64,000 nt of DNA from assembly GCA_946902985.2 (NCBI GenBank), contig OX336400.1:171441043-171505042 (forward strand). Direction: 5' to 3'. Below the pieces are notes generated by a model. The model saw nothing but the letters and a program-made list of their open reading frames with translations. It did no database searches and had not been told where the DNA came from. This document shows, piece by piece, positions 1-9,670 of this stretch. How positions within the stretch are numbered: position 1 is the stretch's first letter; the number at the start of each line of letters is the position of its first letter. This DNA comes from Meconema thalassinum (Eukaryota > Arthropoda > Insecta > Orthoptera > Tettigoniidae). A program made the translations under genes and the position numbers.

Positions 1-2
1 TC

Positions 3-428
3 AGAGACAGGAAACAATTTGTTTTGTTCCAGAAAATTGTCTCAAAGGAATACATAGTTCATTCCGTAATACCCCAAGGTTCGAACCTTGGACCTTTGAT
101 TTTTCTAGCAATGATAAATGATTTGCCACGATGTATACTGCACCCAAATAGTCTTTTATATGCAGATGACTTCAAAATGTTTAAATCAATTTCTTCCACT
201 AATGACTGCACTCTACTACAAAATGACCTAAATAATATACACAAATGGAGTATAGAAAACAAATTACACTTAAACGTACCGAAGTGTGTTGTTATGACCT
301 TTACACGTAAGAAGAACCCAATCACATTTGTTTATGGAATTGGACCTAAGTCATTGAAAACAGTAAGCGAGAAGAAAGATGTTGGCATGTCAAAGAACCC
401 ATTTGAATTCAGTAGGCCGTGTTCATAA
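3..428 (+). pseudogene. LINE reverse transcriptase fragment, cut by the window edge
   Basis: The frame is open from the first bases of the window and encodes part of a non-LTR retrotransposon RT. Visible motifs are IPQGSNLGPLIF (about 53-120) and the catalytic YADD (about 163-174), followed by the usual stretch of RT palm and thumb (IHKWSIENKLHLNVPKC). The spacing and the INDLP motif suggest a Jockey/CR1-like LINE. From about 377 the reading frame runs into a SINE-E repeat that also occurs at 36.1-36.4 kb, so the last ~17 codons are not LINE sequence. A remnant; the 5' part lies outside the window. Confidence 0.8.
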
Positions 429-655
429 TGGCAAAATTAATCTCGGGAGTTTCCGCCAACACAAAGTTCCTCATTTCTCTACTAGAAAGCGCTATAGTGT
501 TCAAGGAGCTTAGATATCTAACCTCAGATATCTAACCTCCTTGACTTTCATAGTGATTCAAGGAATAACGAAATTCGACATGCAAGCTACCCTGTGGGTG
601 TCAAATTACAAAGTTTATACCCGGCCTCCGAGGCCATACGATATTATTATTATTA
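377..655 (+). repeat. SINE-E, 5'-truncated copy
   Basis: This segment matches the reverse complement of 36137-36410 almost base for base, with a short duplicated motif near 510-540. It ends in an ATT-rich tail near 640-655. The tRNA-like head seen in the 36-kb copy is missing here. Confidence 0.75.
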
Positions 656-1126
656 TATGAAAAATTAGAAACAAGCAATTAGGCCTTGATAAATAATCAA
701 TCAGAGTGGGCAAAGCCTATCTGGACATTTTGAAAAAGGAGAAAAAATAAAAAAATAAATCGTTAACCAAACTTATGTTTAATATTTTCTCATTGTATGT
801 GTTATAATGAAATGTTACATTCGTAAGTGCTACCCTCATACTCAGTTACCTCCAGCTCATGTTTGTAATATCCTGAATCTACCCAGCTCTCACTTCCATA
901 CAGCAAGGTTGGTCCAAATTACTGAGCGATGTGGGGAGAGTTTCGTCGCTACACTAATTTATTTCTTGCACAAAGCTCTGGAGAACTCGCTGCATTAGCT
1001 CTTCTACACCTGGACTTAATTGTATCACAGCAAGAGTAGATACACATTCATACATTAGTTGGTGGAGGAAGACTGTTTGTTGATGGAATCGTCATTTCTC
1101 AGTCTTGTAAGAATAAAATAAATATG
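656..1126. other. No gene recognised
   Basis: AT-rich sequence between the SINE-E tail and the mariner. Short open frames (for example 807-998) show no motif or repeat support. Confidence 0.5.
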
Positions 1127-1986
1127 AGGTGCGTTCAAAAAGTAACGAGCCGGGGGCATAATTACAGAAACCAGGACCTGTATGTTAGAAGTATTGGCCC
1201 TAGCTGTTGAGGCACTTGTCCCACTGTGACACGAGGCGGTGAATGGCTGTGTAATAAAATTCCCTGGGCTGCGATGTGAACCAGTTCCGCACGTACAGCA
1301 GGACGTCGGCGTCCGAGGTGAATCGTTAGCCCCGCAGAGCCCTTTTCAGGGGACCAAACAAGGCGTAATCACAGGGAGAGAGGTCTGGACTGTATGGAGG
1401 GTGGCCGAGAACCTCCCATTTCAATTTCTGTATGAGTGCCGCGACTCTGTTGGCCGTATGAGGTCGTGCATTGTCGTGGAGCGAACACGGTGGCTATGGC
1501 GTTCACTGTCACTCGGCGGTCCTGGGTAATGAGTGCATCAACCAGCTGGACGTTGTCATCGGTAATGCAGGGGGGTGCCCCAGACCGGGCATCATGGGCT
1601 AACGACACCCGTCCTTCCCTGAAGCGTTTGTGACAAGCCTTGACCCTTGCAAGGGACATGCAGTGTTCGCCGTACACTTGTGACATTCGGCGATGAATGT
1701 CCATTCCTCCTACTCCTTCCGCTGTCAGAAACGGATCAACACCTCTTTGCTCTTCGGTTGACGCCTCCATGGCACTGTTTTCAATGCGACTGGCAGCATT
1801 GGACGATTGATGGATGCTGCTGCTCGCTTTGTATCGTCACGTGACGTGCACGCGTGCCCTCTAGCGACGGGCTGTGACCTTCCACGCTCTGGTCGGAACA
1901 ACACCTCGTTACACTTGCACGATTAGCCGATGTCGTCACCGGTTTGCGCATTACAGCCTCCGGCTCGTTACTTTTTGAACGCACAT
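1127..1986 (-). mobile_element. mariner element, internally deleted
   Basis: Terminal inverted repeats of about 28 bp face each other: AGGTGCGTTCAAAAAGTAAC at the left and its complement ending near 1986. TA follows on the right; the left TA appears mutated. At 860 bp it is shorter than a full mariner (about 1.3 kb). On the minus strand it keeps the 5' UTR, the N-terminal DNA-binding part and the C-terminal catalytic end of the transposase but lacks the middle. Related copies lie at 45.3-45.5 kb and 53.7-54.6 kb. Confidence 0.88.
1200..1770 (-). pseudogene. mariner transposase remnant, middle deleted
   Basis: From the ATG at 1770 the minus strand encodes a mariner N-terminal helix-turn-helix region (MEASTEEQRGV, then RVKACHKRFREGR and the second HTH-like part DDNVQLVDALI). 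Near 1485-1490 the sequence jumps to the catalytic C-terminus. Read in a shifted frame this contains HDNARPHTANRV, the second catalytic aspartate, and HPPYSPDLSPCDY, the third aspartate of D,D34D. The first aspartate and about half of the protein are gone and the frame is shifted, so no active transposase can be made. An in-frame stop also follows PLKRALRG. Confidence 0.85.
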
Positions 1987-2486
1987 TATATATATTTAAT
2001 TTAATTAAAACAAATCTCTCCACCGGGCCTGCACGAGTGACGTCTACTAGCAACCAGTTTAACTATGCGTTTGCTAACCACGGCCTACTAGATGCGAGCT
2101 GCGCTCTATAACGGCCTCGATATTCCCAGTTAGTGAACTGTACGCTATGCATACGGTGTAATTGAAAATTTCCTCTTGTTGCCGATAGAATGCACTCGCA
2201 CCCAAGGATAGGCGCAATTAAAAATAGATTTGCAGTAGGTTTAGTAAATGTGTATCTCCAAGTGATACGTTTAGACCAACGAGGCATTGCTTCAGTTTCA
2301 ATTATTGTAAGTAGTCGGTGTTAATATACTGAATTCCTACGTTGTTGGGAGTGATTGCTGATGAAATTGTAAAATGCTGGGGTAAATTATAAACTATGGT
2401 TTGAACGCCGCTGCTCAAATCCTGTGTGCCAATTTGCACTTCGAATAAGAAGAAGATAGGAGGTGATAAGGACAGAGAGTTATAAC
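1987..2486. other. No gene recognised
   Basis: Between mariner and the hAT-like MITE there is no motif. The last part may belong to an HLE interrupted by that MITE, because the bases next to the MITE (AGAGTTATAAC) match the interior of HLE-6 at about 48.61 kb. Confidence 0.4.
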
Positions 2487-3284
2487 TAGAGCTCGGATCG
2501 ATATGCTCGATAAGATCTCCAGATATGCTCGAAATCCATGTGTTTTATGCTCGATAGATATGCTCGAAGAAACCATTATATGCCCGATAGATATGCTCGA
2601 AAATTAAACATTATATGCGGTTAAATATGCAGAATATGCTCGAAAATCACCGTTAAAAACTATAGAAAGGAAAGTGAAACGAAAAACCAATAACATATCT
2701 TTATATACGGGCTTTATTTTCGAATTGTATGTATGATACACTACGATATATTTGCATTCAAGTTTCAAGTTTATATAAAAGAAGTTTTCTCTCAAAAGTT
2801 ACAGTTTAAAAGTTCAGTTACAAAATGTTCAAAATTAGGCGAGTCAATGAAGTAGATCTGCATTGGTCTGTACAACAAGAATATTTTCTATGTTTTCCGT
2901 TTTGAATGATTTTCTTCAACCTAAAACAAAAAAAGTTTCAATGACGAGAACGAACTCACTAAAGGTTAAAAACCTGCGGTTTTATTATTCTCACCAGATA
3001 GACTTTTCAATAATTATTTCTGTTTACAAACCTTAAGGATGGTCAGGGCCCGAATTCGGGAAGGGGGATGGAAGAATTCGAAGGAAAACAAACTATTTAG
3101 ACGAAAACCACAAGAATATGCATTTATATGCTTCTATTCTGAAAACCGCGGTTTTATGCATTTATATGCTTGATAAATTTCAATTCTGTTGGTCTCAGAG
3201 GGGTGAAAATACCACCGAAAGGCTTCTTTCAATGTGTACTATTCAGGAAAAAAAATATGCAAATATGCTCGAATCCTAGCCCTA
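2487..3284. mobile_element. hAT-like non-autonomous transposon (MITE)
   Basis: Twelve-base terminal inverted repeats, TAGAGCTCGGAT at the left and ATCCTAGCCCTA at the right (10 of 12 match), are flanked by a perfect 8-bp direct repeat GTTATAAC (2479-2486 and 3285-3292). Ends beginning TAGRG and 8-bp duplications are typical of hAT transposons. The 798-bp interior has no ORF and is full of degenerate ATATGCTCGA and TTATATGC motifs near both ends, the sort of subterminal repeats a hAT transposase binds. HLE-6 at 48.6 kb holds an unoccupied version of the site. Confidence 0.8.
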
Positions 3285-3292
3285 GTTATAAC

Positions 3293-3348
3293 TATAGCCA
3301 TACATTTAGCAGAAAGTAGGCTATATGTTCTTTCCTGAACATCTTGTT
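3293..3348 (+). repeat. HLE 3' end fragment (HLE-7)
   Basis: This segment matches the last 55 bases of HLE-6 (48.62-48.67 kb): GAAAGTAGGCTATATGTTC, then a small hairpin (GTTC...GAAC) and terminal CATCTTGTT. The rest of this HLE lies left of the hAT-like insertion or is lost. Confidence 0.7.
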
Positions 3349-3475
3349 GTTAATTTATTGCCTGGGGTCGGAAGAGTTAATGCAAGCACTCATCCTACCA
3401 TCAACTCTCACTGCAGCCTACCAACAATAATACAAATAATTAATATTATAACATTGTTTCCTTTTGTATTGTTGA

Positions 3476-3538
3476 ATGGTTGGTTCCTCAGTTTAGGGTC
3501 TGCGATAACGCGGTCATGTAGCCCCTTGTACTTTGGGT
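3476..3538 (-). repeat. SINE-F, 3' part (split by the provirus)
   Basis: The segment matches 49061-49120 and 63155-63212. It stops exactly at the LTR boundary, and the repeat resumes at 13901 after the provirus. The shared bases GGGT on both sides are the provirus target-site duplication. Confidence 0.85.
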
Positions 3539-4409
3539 TGTCGTGACCTACCTGGCCTGTGAGACGTTCTGGCAGGTTGCCAGCTCCTCCGACGATTTCC
3601 CTACTAGCCGAGCGGTTTTCTAGATAAGGGAAATCGAGGTTCGAAGACTAGTCCCGGAACTACCGGAATAAAAGATGAAATTCCCTTGGACTATTGCCGA
3701 TTTATTAAGCCCTTGGCAGTCGAAATATATATACACTATATACAAATTATGTGAAGTTACTGCTGGAAGTGCACGCAGGTCTGTATTAGCGCTACTAAGT
3801 CTTACTGATACTCGACATCTAGTATGTCTCCGCGAGGCTGAACTCTGCTCGCGCGCGTTACGACGTTACTCTGGCAAGAACTGAGGCGTGAGAACTACTA
3901 CTCGGCCACTTTGCAACTCTGCAACCTTGTGACTACTCTGCTGTAATGACTCTCTGGCAACTCTCCTGTAATAACTCCGTCGCTCGCCATTTTGGATACC
4001 CTTATATTCAACTAGAGATGACCCAGAATCCATCTCTCCCTTCCACTGAGGCCTGGTCCATTCCACCCCCCAGTGCCTGGCAAGTGCTGCTCCCTAAGGT
4101 AGCGGCAACTATCCGTACTCGTGTCTACGTGACATCCAAGGTTCAATTTCTGGCCTGACTTGTGACTATGAATCACTCTCCCTACAATACAAAGTACCGG
4201 ACCAAGTGTTCTTTTGTACGAGCAATATTTACAGACCTCTGTACACATCCTGGCGACAGCAATCCTATCTCCTCCAGAAATACATCTCTGGCTTACAATT
4301 GCTCACATCCAACTTAGTAATAATAATAATAATTCTATTACCCTTATGTATAATGTTCCTTCGAACCGCAGTCCTGGGTTCTGAATCATGGAGGTTCACA
4401 GTCACGACA
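3539..4409 (-). repeat. 3' LTR of the provirus
   Basis: 871 bp, bounded by a perfect 8-bp inverted repeat TGTCGTGA...TCACGACA, hence TG...CA ends. It is nearly identical to 13031-13900. On the minus strand it carries a TATA-rich stretch (near 3733-3726) and an AATAAA polyadenylation signal (3706-3701), so promoter and 3'-end signals are close together as expected for an LTR. Confidence 0.95.
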
Positions 4410-4423
4410 CCTCCCTCCCCAGG
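4410..4423 (-). other. Polypurine tract
   Basis: On the minus strand the bases abutting the 3' LTR read CTGGGGAGGGAGG, a purine run directly upstream of TGTCGTGA. Plus-strand DNA synthesis would be primed here. Confidence 0.85.
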
Positions 4424-4468
4424 GAAGAAATGGGTGCAATCTTCCTTGCATTCATTTCTGTCCCAATA

Positions 4469-6616
4469 TTACACTCGGTTACTGTCGAGTCGTAATGATC
4501 TGCGACTTTGCGTTGAGGGTGAAGGCTGTAGTGCGATCTGACTCGCACTCATATCTGAACCTACAATAGCCCTTGTAGGCGTACTGAAGCGTCCTTCAGC
4601 AGGCCTAGAGTCTAATTCCAGGATTTCCTCAGACATCTCCGGGCGTCCCCGAAGTTGCCTGGGACGTTGGAATATCGTAATATCTTCATCTGAAGTCCTA
4701 GCCTTACCTTCCCTCGTAATTACTGTTTGCCTTATGCAAATATTCGGGCAATGCGACCTTGCATCATCAAACCATTTTTTGGCTGGAAACCCTAATTTAG
4801 GGCAATCACAACAACAATTGCAACAATAGCACCATAAAATTATCCCAATTGTACCTGCTATAGTTAGTACAATATACTTATATACATTGAAATGTTTTTG
4901 CATCATCTGACTTTGTATGTCTTCTTCTTGTTTTCTTACCAAGTCCTCCACCTCTTCTGTTTTGTGCGTGGCCCACTTTAAATCATTCACATGATTTAAC
5001 AAATTATTCAGTGGCAGTTTGTTAACCTCCGGTACCTGCTCTAACTTAATCTCGCTACCAATCTGCTCGCAGCAGTCATAATTAAGTATCAAATCTGGCA
5101 CTAAGTCCTTACCTCGAGTAGTGTTTATTTTACCTACCCCTTGTACCTTACTATGTGGGCTGTACAACGTACACCCTGGACTTAACACAACAATACCTGT
5201 GCCAGTTAATCCAATATCACTTGTAGTGTCCTTACACATGCAGGTGACCCTTGTCTCACCTGGAGACACATAAATATACCTGTTTTCCCTTATAGGTATC
5301 CACAGCAATCGATGTACTGGTAGTACTCTCTTATCACAATTCTCCGGTACCTGGCTAACTCCACTGAGTATCTTCACTGCGCAACTGTCTTGCGAGTGAA
5401 CCATATTAACAGGGAACTGAGCATGACACAACCTCCACGTGGCAGTCACTACCTTACACTGCCTCACCTGTTCCCTATCTAATTGCGCAAATGTCTGCTT
5501 TTCTTTGTCCATCAGTATATAGTCCTTGGCCTCTTGGATGTACACAAAATGGTGGGGATTACTCTTCATGTAGGTGGGGAATGGGATCATATGATACACA
5601 CTATAAACCACTCTGTCTGTAAGGGGTGTCCTTATAACATACACAAGATAAGTTTCACTTGTAAACACTTCCACTGTGGCCACCTTGTAGACTAGGTAAC
5701 CGTAAGCTGACCTTAATTCAAATGGCAAGGATAACCCCTTTGGAAAATCCTCCTGGGCTTTCTTATAACTTTCTATGATGTCATCCGGTGATATTATCTG
5801 TACCTGGATGACTCCTACCTGTGCATTCATGATGCCTGACAGTACCACACTGTACTGCTCATACAGCTGTACAAGTAAGCCTTCTATCTCAATTAAATGC
5901 CTGTTTAATGAGATTTCTAACTCTGCTTGCTCAAATGTTTCTGTAATCCGAAGCGTACTATTGGACAAATATGTCCTGATTTCATTTAAACCCTGAGTCA
6001 ACCTCTGCTCGTTTGCAGTTACATCGTAGATGGTGCTGTTCATTGTTTGTAACGTGGACTTAACCACTAACATCTGTTCCTTAGTGACCTTAATCATTGA
6101 GAGTTGCTCTCTTTCTAACTCACTTATTTGTGACTCATACTTATCTGCATCATCCTGACTTAGCGTTCCAAATAACGCTTTGGCTATTGAACCTACAGCA
6201 TTTATCAATCCCCTTTTCGGTCTGGTGTTATCCGTCTCCCCACTTGGTCTAGTGATTTTGGCTATCGTTTCTTTGGATTCCTTAATCCGTTGCAAATGAT
6301 TACTCAATATCTTAACGTCATGCTGACATGTCAAATTCGTTTTCTGCTCTAACAATATGCATGCCAATTGTGTCCAGTGTATGTGCTCCCTGATATTTGA
6401 AAATACATCACTTAGCTGATTCAAATTCACATAGGTAACTAATGTCCATTCCATGTTATACAACTGTATCTCACCCTGGTTGTCGAAGTATACTCCAGGT
6501 GTATTCTCGTATGGTGTCACTTGTACATCTAGTACTTCTCCGGTTATGCCGTGGGGTGATGACGTCACTGTTACCACCGCCACCATGGTGTAGAACCATC
6601 TTAGCATTCGTGCCAT
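4469..6616 (-). CDS. env: Retroviral-type envelope fusion protein
   Basis: A 715-residue class I-type envelope protein resembling the F/Env family shared by insect errantiviruses and baculoviruses. The start is taken as the ATG at 6616, 15 bases past a splice acceptor; the open frame extends a few codons upstream without another ATG. In order: a hydrophobic signal peptide (about residues 1-20); a surface-like part; a furin-type site RPKR at about 132-135; a glycine/alanine-rich fusion-peptide-like segment; a long heptad-rich coiled coil; a cysteine-rich ectodomain; a transmembrane helix (about 581-600) followed at once by a cysteine cluster (CYCCNCCCDC); and a cytoplasmic tail of about 115 residues. 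Several N-glycosylation sequons are present. The frame is intact and ends 59 bases before the 3' LTR. Whether the protein is made or is fusogenic cannot be told from sequence. Confidence 0.88.
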   Translation of the reverse strand: MARMLRWFYTMVAVVTVTSSPHGITGEVLDVQVTPYENTPGVYFDNQGEIQLYNMEWTLVTYVNLNQLSDVFSNIREHIHWTQLACILLEQKTNLTCQHDVKILSNHLQRIKESKETIAKITRPSGETDNTRPKRGLINAVGSIAKALFGTLSQDDADKYESQISELEREQLSMIKVTKEQMLVVKSTLQTMNSTIYDVTANEQRLTQGLNEIRTYLSNSTLRITETFEQAELEISLNRHLIEIEGLLVQLYEQYSVVLSGIMNAQVGVIQVQIISPDDIIESYKKAQEDFPKGLSLPFELRSAYGYLVYKVATVEVFTSETYLVYVIRTPLTDRVVYSVYHMIPFPTYMKSNPHHFVYIQEAKDYILMDKEKQTFAQLDREQVRQCKVVTATWRLCHAQFPVNMVHSQDSCAVKILSGVSQVPENCDKRVLPVHRLLWIPIRENRYIYVSPGETRVTCMCKDTTSDIGLTGTGIVVLSPGCTLYSPHSKVQGVGKINTTRGKDLVPDLILNYDCCEQIGSEIKLEQVPEVNKLPLNNLLNHVNDLKWATHKTEEVEDLVRKQEEDIQSQMMQKHFNVYKYIVLTIAGTIGIILWCYCCNCCCDCPKLGFPAKKWFDDARSHCPNICIRQTVITREGKARTSDEDITIFQRPRQLRGRPEMSEEILELDSRPAEGRFSTPTRAIVGSDMSASQIALQPSPSTQSRRSLRLDSNRV

Positions 6617-6630
6617 TGCCTTCTGCCTTA

Positions 6631-6660
6631 CCTGCAAGGTAAAGACAGGTTATTCGTTAC
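6631..6660 (-). promoter_or_regulatory. Predicted 3' splice acceptor for env mRNA
   Basis: On the minus strand a pyrimidine-rich stretch ends CTTTACCTTGCAG, then G at 6631. The first ATG after it is the env start at 6616. It pairs logically with the donor CAG|GTAAGC at 12688/12687. Splicing would remove gag-pol and bring env next to the leader. Confidence 0.65.
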
Positions 6661-7906
6661 CTATTTTACTGATTTTCCACCAAAATTTTATCTACTTCAA
6701 TAACTAAAGTCTCAAAAGACTTTGCTTCGCATCCTGGCTTAGGCATGCGGCTACAAAACTATCAGCAGTGTCATACACTAAGTTCAATAACTTGCTCATT
6801 TAACTTCGAGTTCTGTTACATAGAGACTCGGCTTCACATCCCACCTCGGGGATGGCTACACTAATGCCGTTTGCATTTTACTGAATGCTCTCAAAATGTG
6901 CCCTTCATGGCTCGGTTTCGGTTTCATTTCATCTAAGCTAAGCTCCGGTTTTCCCTACCCCTGTCCTAACGGGTGCGTATCCGCGACTACCCTAGGGGTG
7001 ACGAGTCACATATAGGCTACACGCTCGCCTTCGTGCAACCTTTTACTTACGAGCACCTCAGTGCCACCCGTCGAACCTCCGTTCGTCTGACTGTTTAAAA
7101 TTTCTAATACGGCCCAATTTTGTTTTCCGTAGCTTGGCGGGGTATTAAAGAACCCCACCAGCAGCTGTCGCTATGTCCTAGTTGCCATTGAGACGAAGGG
7201 GTGTGTAACTTCGTCGTGGCCGAAATTTGAGGTTCTGACTTTTCGCTTTCCTCAAATGTGCTTCTTAGAGCACTTCTTCTCTACTTGCTATTCACACGTA
7301 TGTGTCCCTAAATAATTTGTACCGTTAACTCAGGTGTCTCTTATTCACCCTTATGCCATTGATTGGCTTCCATATACTATCAAAGGCAGGCCTTCGCATA
7401 CCTGGGGCTGCCATTAATAACATATGGCTCAATTACACAGAGCTACTCACCGGGATTCGCGCCTGCCTGACCAGTAGATCATCGAGGTCATCAGGCAACG
7501 CCCCTTTTCTGTCGCCTCTTACGACACAGCAGGCTCACTGTTGGGGGTATTCTAACACCAATGATCACGTGTCTAAACGTTCCAATGGTTCCCACCACCC
7601 ACACGGGGGTTTAGCTTCCTCAGGATGGCCGCTCCGGGGCCACTATGGACATCCCTGTATTCCGCATTACATAACTCACTTCACCCAGTGCGTTATCTAG
7701 ACTACTCGCCTCTGTTGTCCACTGTTCAAATATTATTGTGTGCCTACTGATAAACTATATTGACTCCATTCGCACACAATCTCTTACAGCTGTGTTAACC
7801 CTTAGCTGTCATTGTAGTCTACTAACCGTATATATACGTCCTTACTCCTTACTTCGTTTCGTGCTGCTTCTGCACCCACCCGGGTTCTAAACCCGTTGGA
7901 GTCCTT
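6661..7906 (-). other. Long non-coding interval between pol and env
   Basis: About 1.25 kb without a convincing frame on either strand (a 115-codon frame at 7353-7700 on the plus strand has no motifs). Related insect elements usually have pol and env close together or overlapping. On the minus strand it holds CGTAAGAGGCGAC near 7502-7515, a short motif I associate with insect retroposons, and a donor-like CCGGTGAGTAG near 7450. It may be an inserted retroposon fragment, captured sequence or a decayed ORF. Confidence 0.45.
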
Positions 7907-9670
7907 TTACAAGTACATTTTCAACCGATTCTTATGCACCTTGACCCTTCTGCCTTTCTTACTAAGCAGTAGGGTACAATTTACCCCTGAAACGTCCACT
8001 ACCTCATAAGGTCCTACAAATGGCGGACTCAGCTTTTTTGATCGTCCTCTTCGCAATGCATCATTACGCAAGAGTACCTTGTCACCAATTCGAAATGTGA
8101 CTGCGTTCTGCTTTTTATCGTAATTAGCCTTTTCCAGTTCTTTACGCTCAACTAGCGTCCTCCTAGCGGCTTCATGATTCCTCCTGAGCTGTGACGTCAG
8201 CTCCTCTACCACGTTCTGATGTTCATTATAATCCACCTCAGGTGGCTTTTGCAATATACCTGGTATATTTGCCTTCTTTCCAAAAATAAGCTCGTAGGGT
8301 GTGAACCCTGTGCTAGTACTCTTGGTGGTATTATATACAAAGCTCGCTGTGGGCAGATACTTGTCCCAGTCATTCTGCCCGCCTGAGCAAACATAATGCC
8401 TCAGGTACTCTGCTAGTACCTTGTGAGATCTCTCTACGCTACCGTTGGACTGTGGTCTGAAAGCACTTGTGTTTGTTTTCCTAATTCGCAGTTTCTTGCA
8501 AAGTGCCTTGAAAACTTCGCTCATGAAGTTACTACCCTGGTCAGTGAGAATCTGCCCCGGTATCCCGTAAATGCTTATAACATTATTAATTAGCGTCCGT
8601 GCCACTGTTTCAGCCTCCTGATTCGGCATGGCACTAGCTACCAAGTACTTCGACAGTTGGTCCTGGCATGTCAAAATATACTTATTGCCAAGCTCTGTCA
8701 CCGGAAGTGGACCCACCACATCCAGAGATACCTTCTCAAAGACCGTGCTAGGGGTGTCCGTAATTACCATTGGCGCTCTAACGTCTGGTCTAGTCCCCTT
8801 ATTCTTTTGGCATGAAGGACACGAGCGTATATAACGCTCAATGTCGCCTTTCATTCCCTTCCACTGTAATCGTTCGCGTACCCTGGCGTACGTGCGGGCT
8901 ATTCCCTGGTGTCCTCCAACCAAGGAATCATGACACTCCTTCAGGATGGCCAATTTCTCAGCCTCCTGCAACTCGGTTATCTCGGGTAAGCTGTCTTCGG
9001 GCGTGGACTCCTCTGCGTTAGCGTCCTCGGAGACCTCACTACCGTCTGCTTCAATTCCCTCTACCGTAGCGTCCTCGGGTTTTGAAGTCGTTGCTACCCT
9101 CCTACGAGTTTCCATATGAGTGGCCACGGCCGCCCCCTGCCGTAACTCGTGCCCAGCTGAGTTGATCACTCGCGCTTGACACTGTGCATCAGTGGGATTC
9201 CTGCTAAGAGCATCAGCATTGCAGTTCTGCTTGCCCTGCTTGTAAATGATTTCAAAATCATACTCTGCCAATTTCAATCGGAACATTAGCAGGCGTGACG
9301 ACGGGTCTTGAACATTGAACACCCACTTTAGCGGCTTGTGATCTGTCACCACCGTGAAATGCCGTCCGAACAAGTACGGCCTGAAATACTTCACACCCCA
9401 AACAATGCCTAGTAATTCTTTTTCTGTGACACTATAATTTCTTTCTGCCTTATTAAGCGTCCTGCTTGCATACGCTACGGGAAGATCTTTACCCACGGGC
9501 CCTTGTGACAATACGGCCCCCACTGCTTCGTTGCTAGCATCTGTGGTAAGAACGAATGGCTTTTCAAAATCTGGGTACTGTAATATAGGCTCTTCAATGA
9601 GTTTTTGCTTTAGCGTTTCGAACGCTTGTTCCTGTGCATCTCCCCACACGAAGGGAACTTCCTTCTTCAC
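7907..9670 (-). CDS. pol: pol, C-terminal part: RNase H and integrase
   Basis: An open frame of about 587 codons whose first in-frame codon (GTG at 9670) is simply where the frame begins after a break, not a real start. RNase H residues are present: D at 44 (TTDAS), E in VTEKEL at 83-85, D110 (TDHKP), with the usual NADALSR end. Integrase follows: zinc finger H247/H254/C284/C287, then catalytic D317 (LDVVGPLP), D377 (LTDQGSNF) and E413 (NGSVERSH), a D,D(35)E spacing. A basic C-terminal domain resembling GPYEV modules follows. It is joined to the upstream half only after a frame change at about 9672-9683. All catalytic residues I can locate are intact. Confidence 0.92.
   Translation of the reverse strand: MKKEVPFVWGDAQEQAFETLKQKLIEEPILQYPDFEKPFVLTTDASNEAVGAVLSQGPVGKDLPVAYASRTLNKAERNYSVTEKELLGIVWGVKYFRPYLFGRHFTVVTDHKPLKWVFNVQDPSSRLLMFRLKLAEYDFEIIYKQGKQNCNADALSRNPTDAQCQARVINSAGHELRQGAAVATHMETRRRVATTSKPEDATVEGIEADGSEVSEDANAEESTPEDSLPEITELQEAEKLAILKECHDSLVGGHQGIARTYARVRERLQWKGMKGDIERYIRSCPSCQKNKGTRPDVRAPMVITDTPSTVFEKVSLDVVGPLPVTELGNKYILTCQDQLSKYLVASAMPNQEAETVARTLINNVISIYGIPGQILTDQGSNFMSEVFKALCKKLRIRKTNTSAFRPQSNGSVERSHKVLAEYLRHYVCSGGQNDWDKYLPTASFVYNTTKSTSTGFTPYELIFGKKANIPGILQKPPEVDYNEHQNVVEELTSQLRRNHEAARRTLVERKELEKANYDKKQNAVTFRIGDKVLLRNDALRRGRSKKLSPPFVGPYEVVDVSGVNCTLLLSKKGRRVKVHKNRLKMYL

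Noticed and set aside
6617..6637. Upstream start for env at 6637
   Set aside because: The codon there is TTG and overlaps the splice acceptor; the first ATG is at 6616.
7353..7700. 115-codon frame between pol and env on the opposite strand
   Set aside because: No motif, opposite orientation to the provirus and no splice or promoter support.
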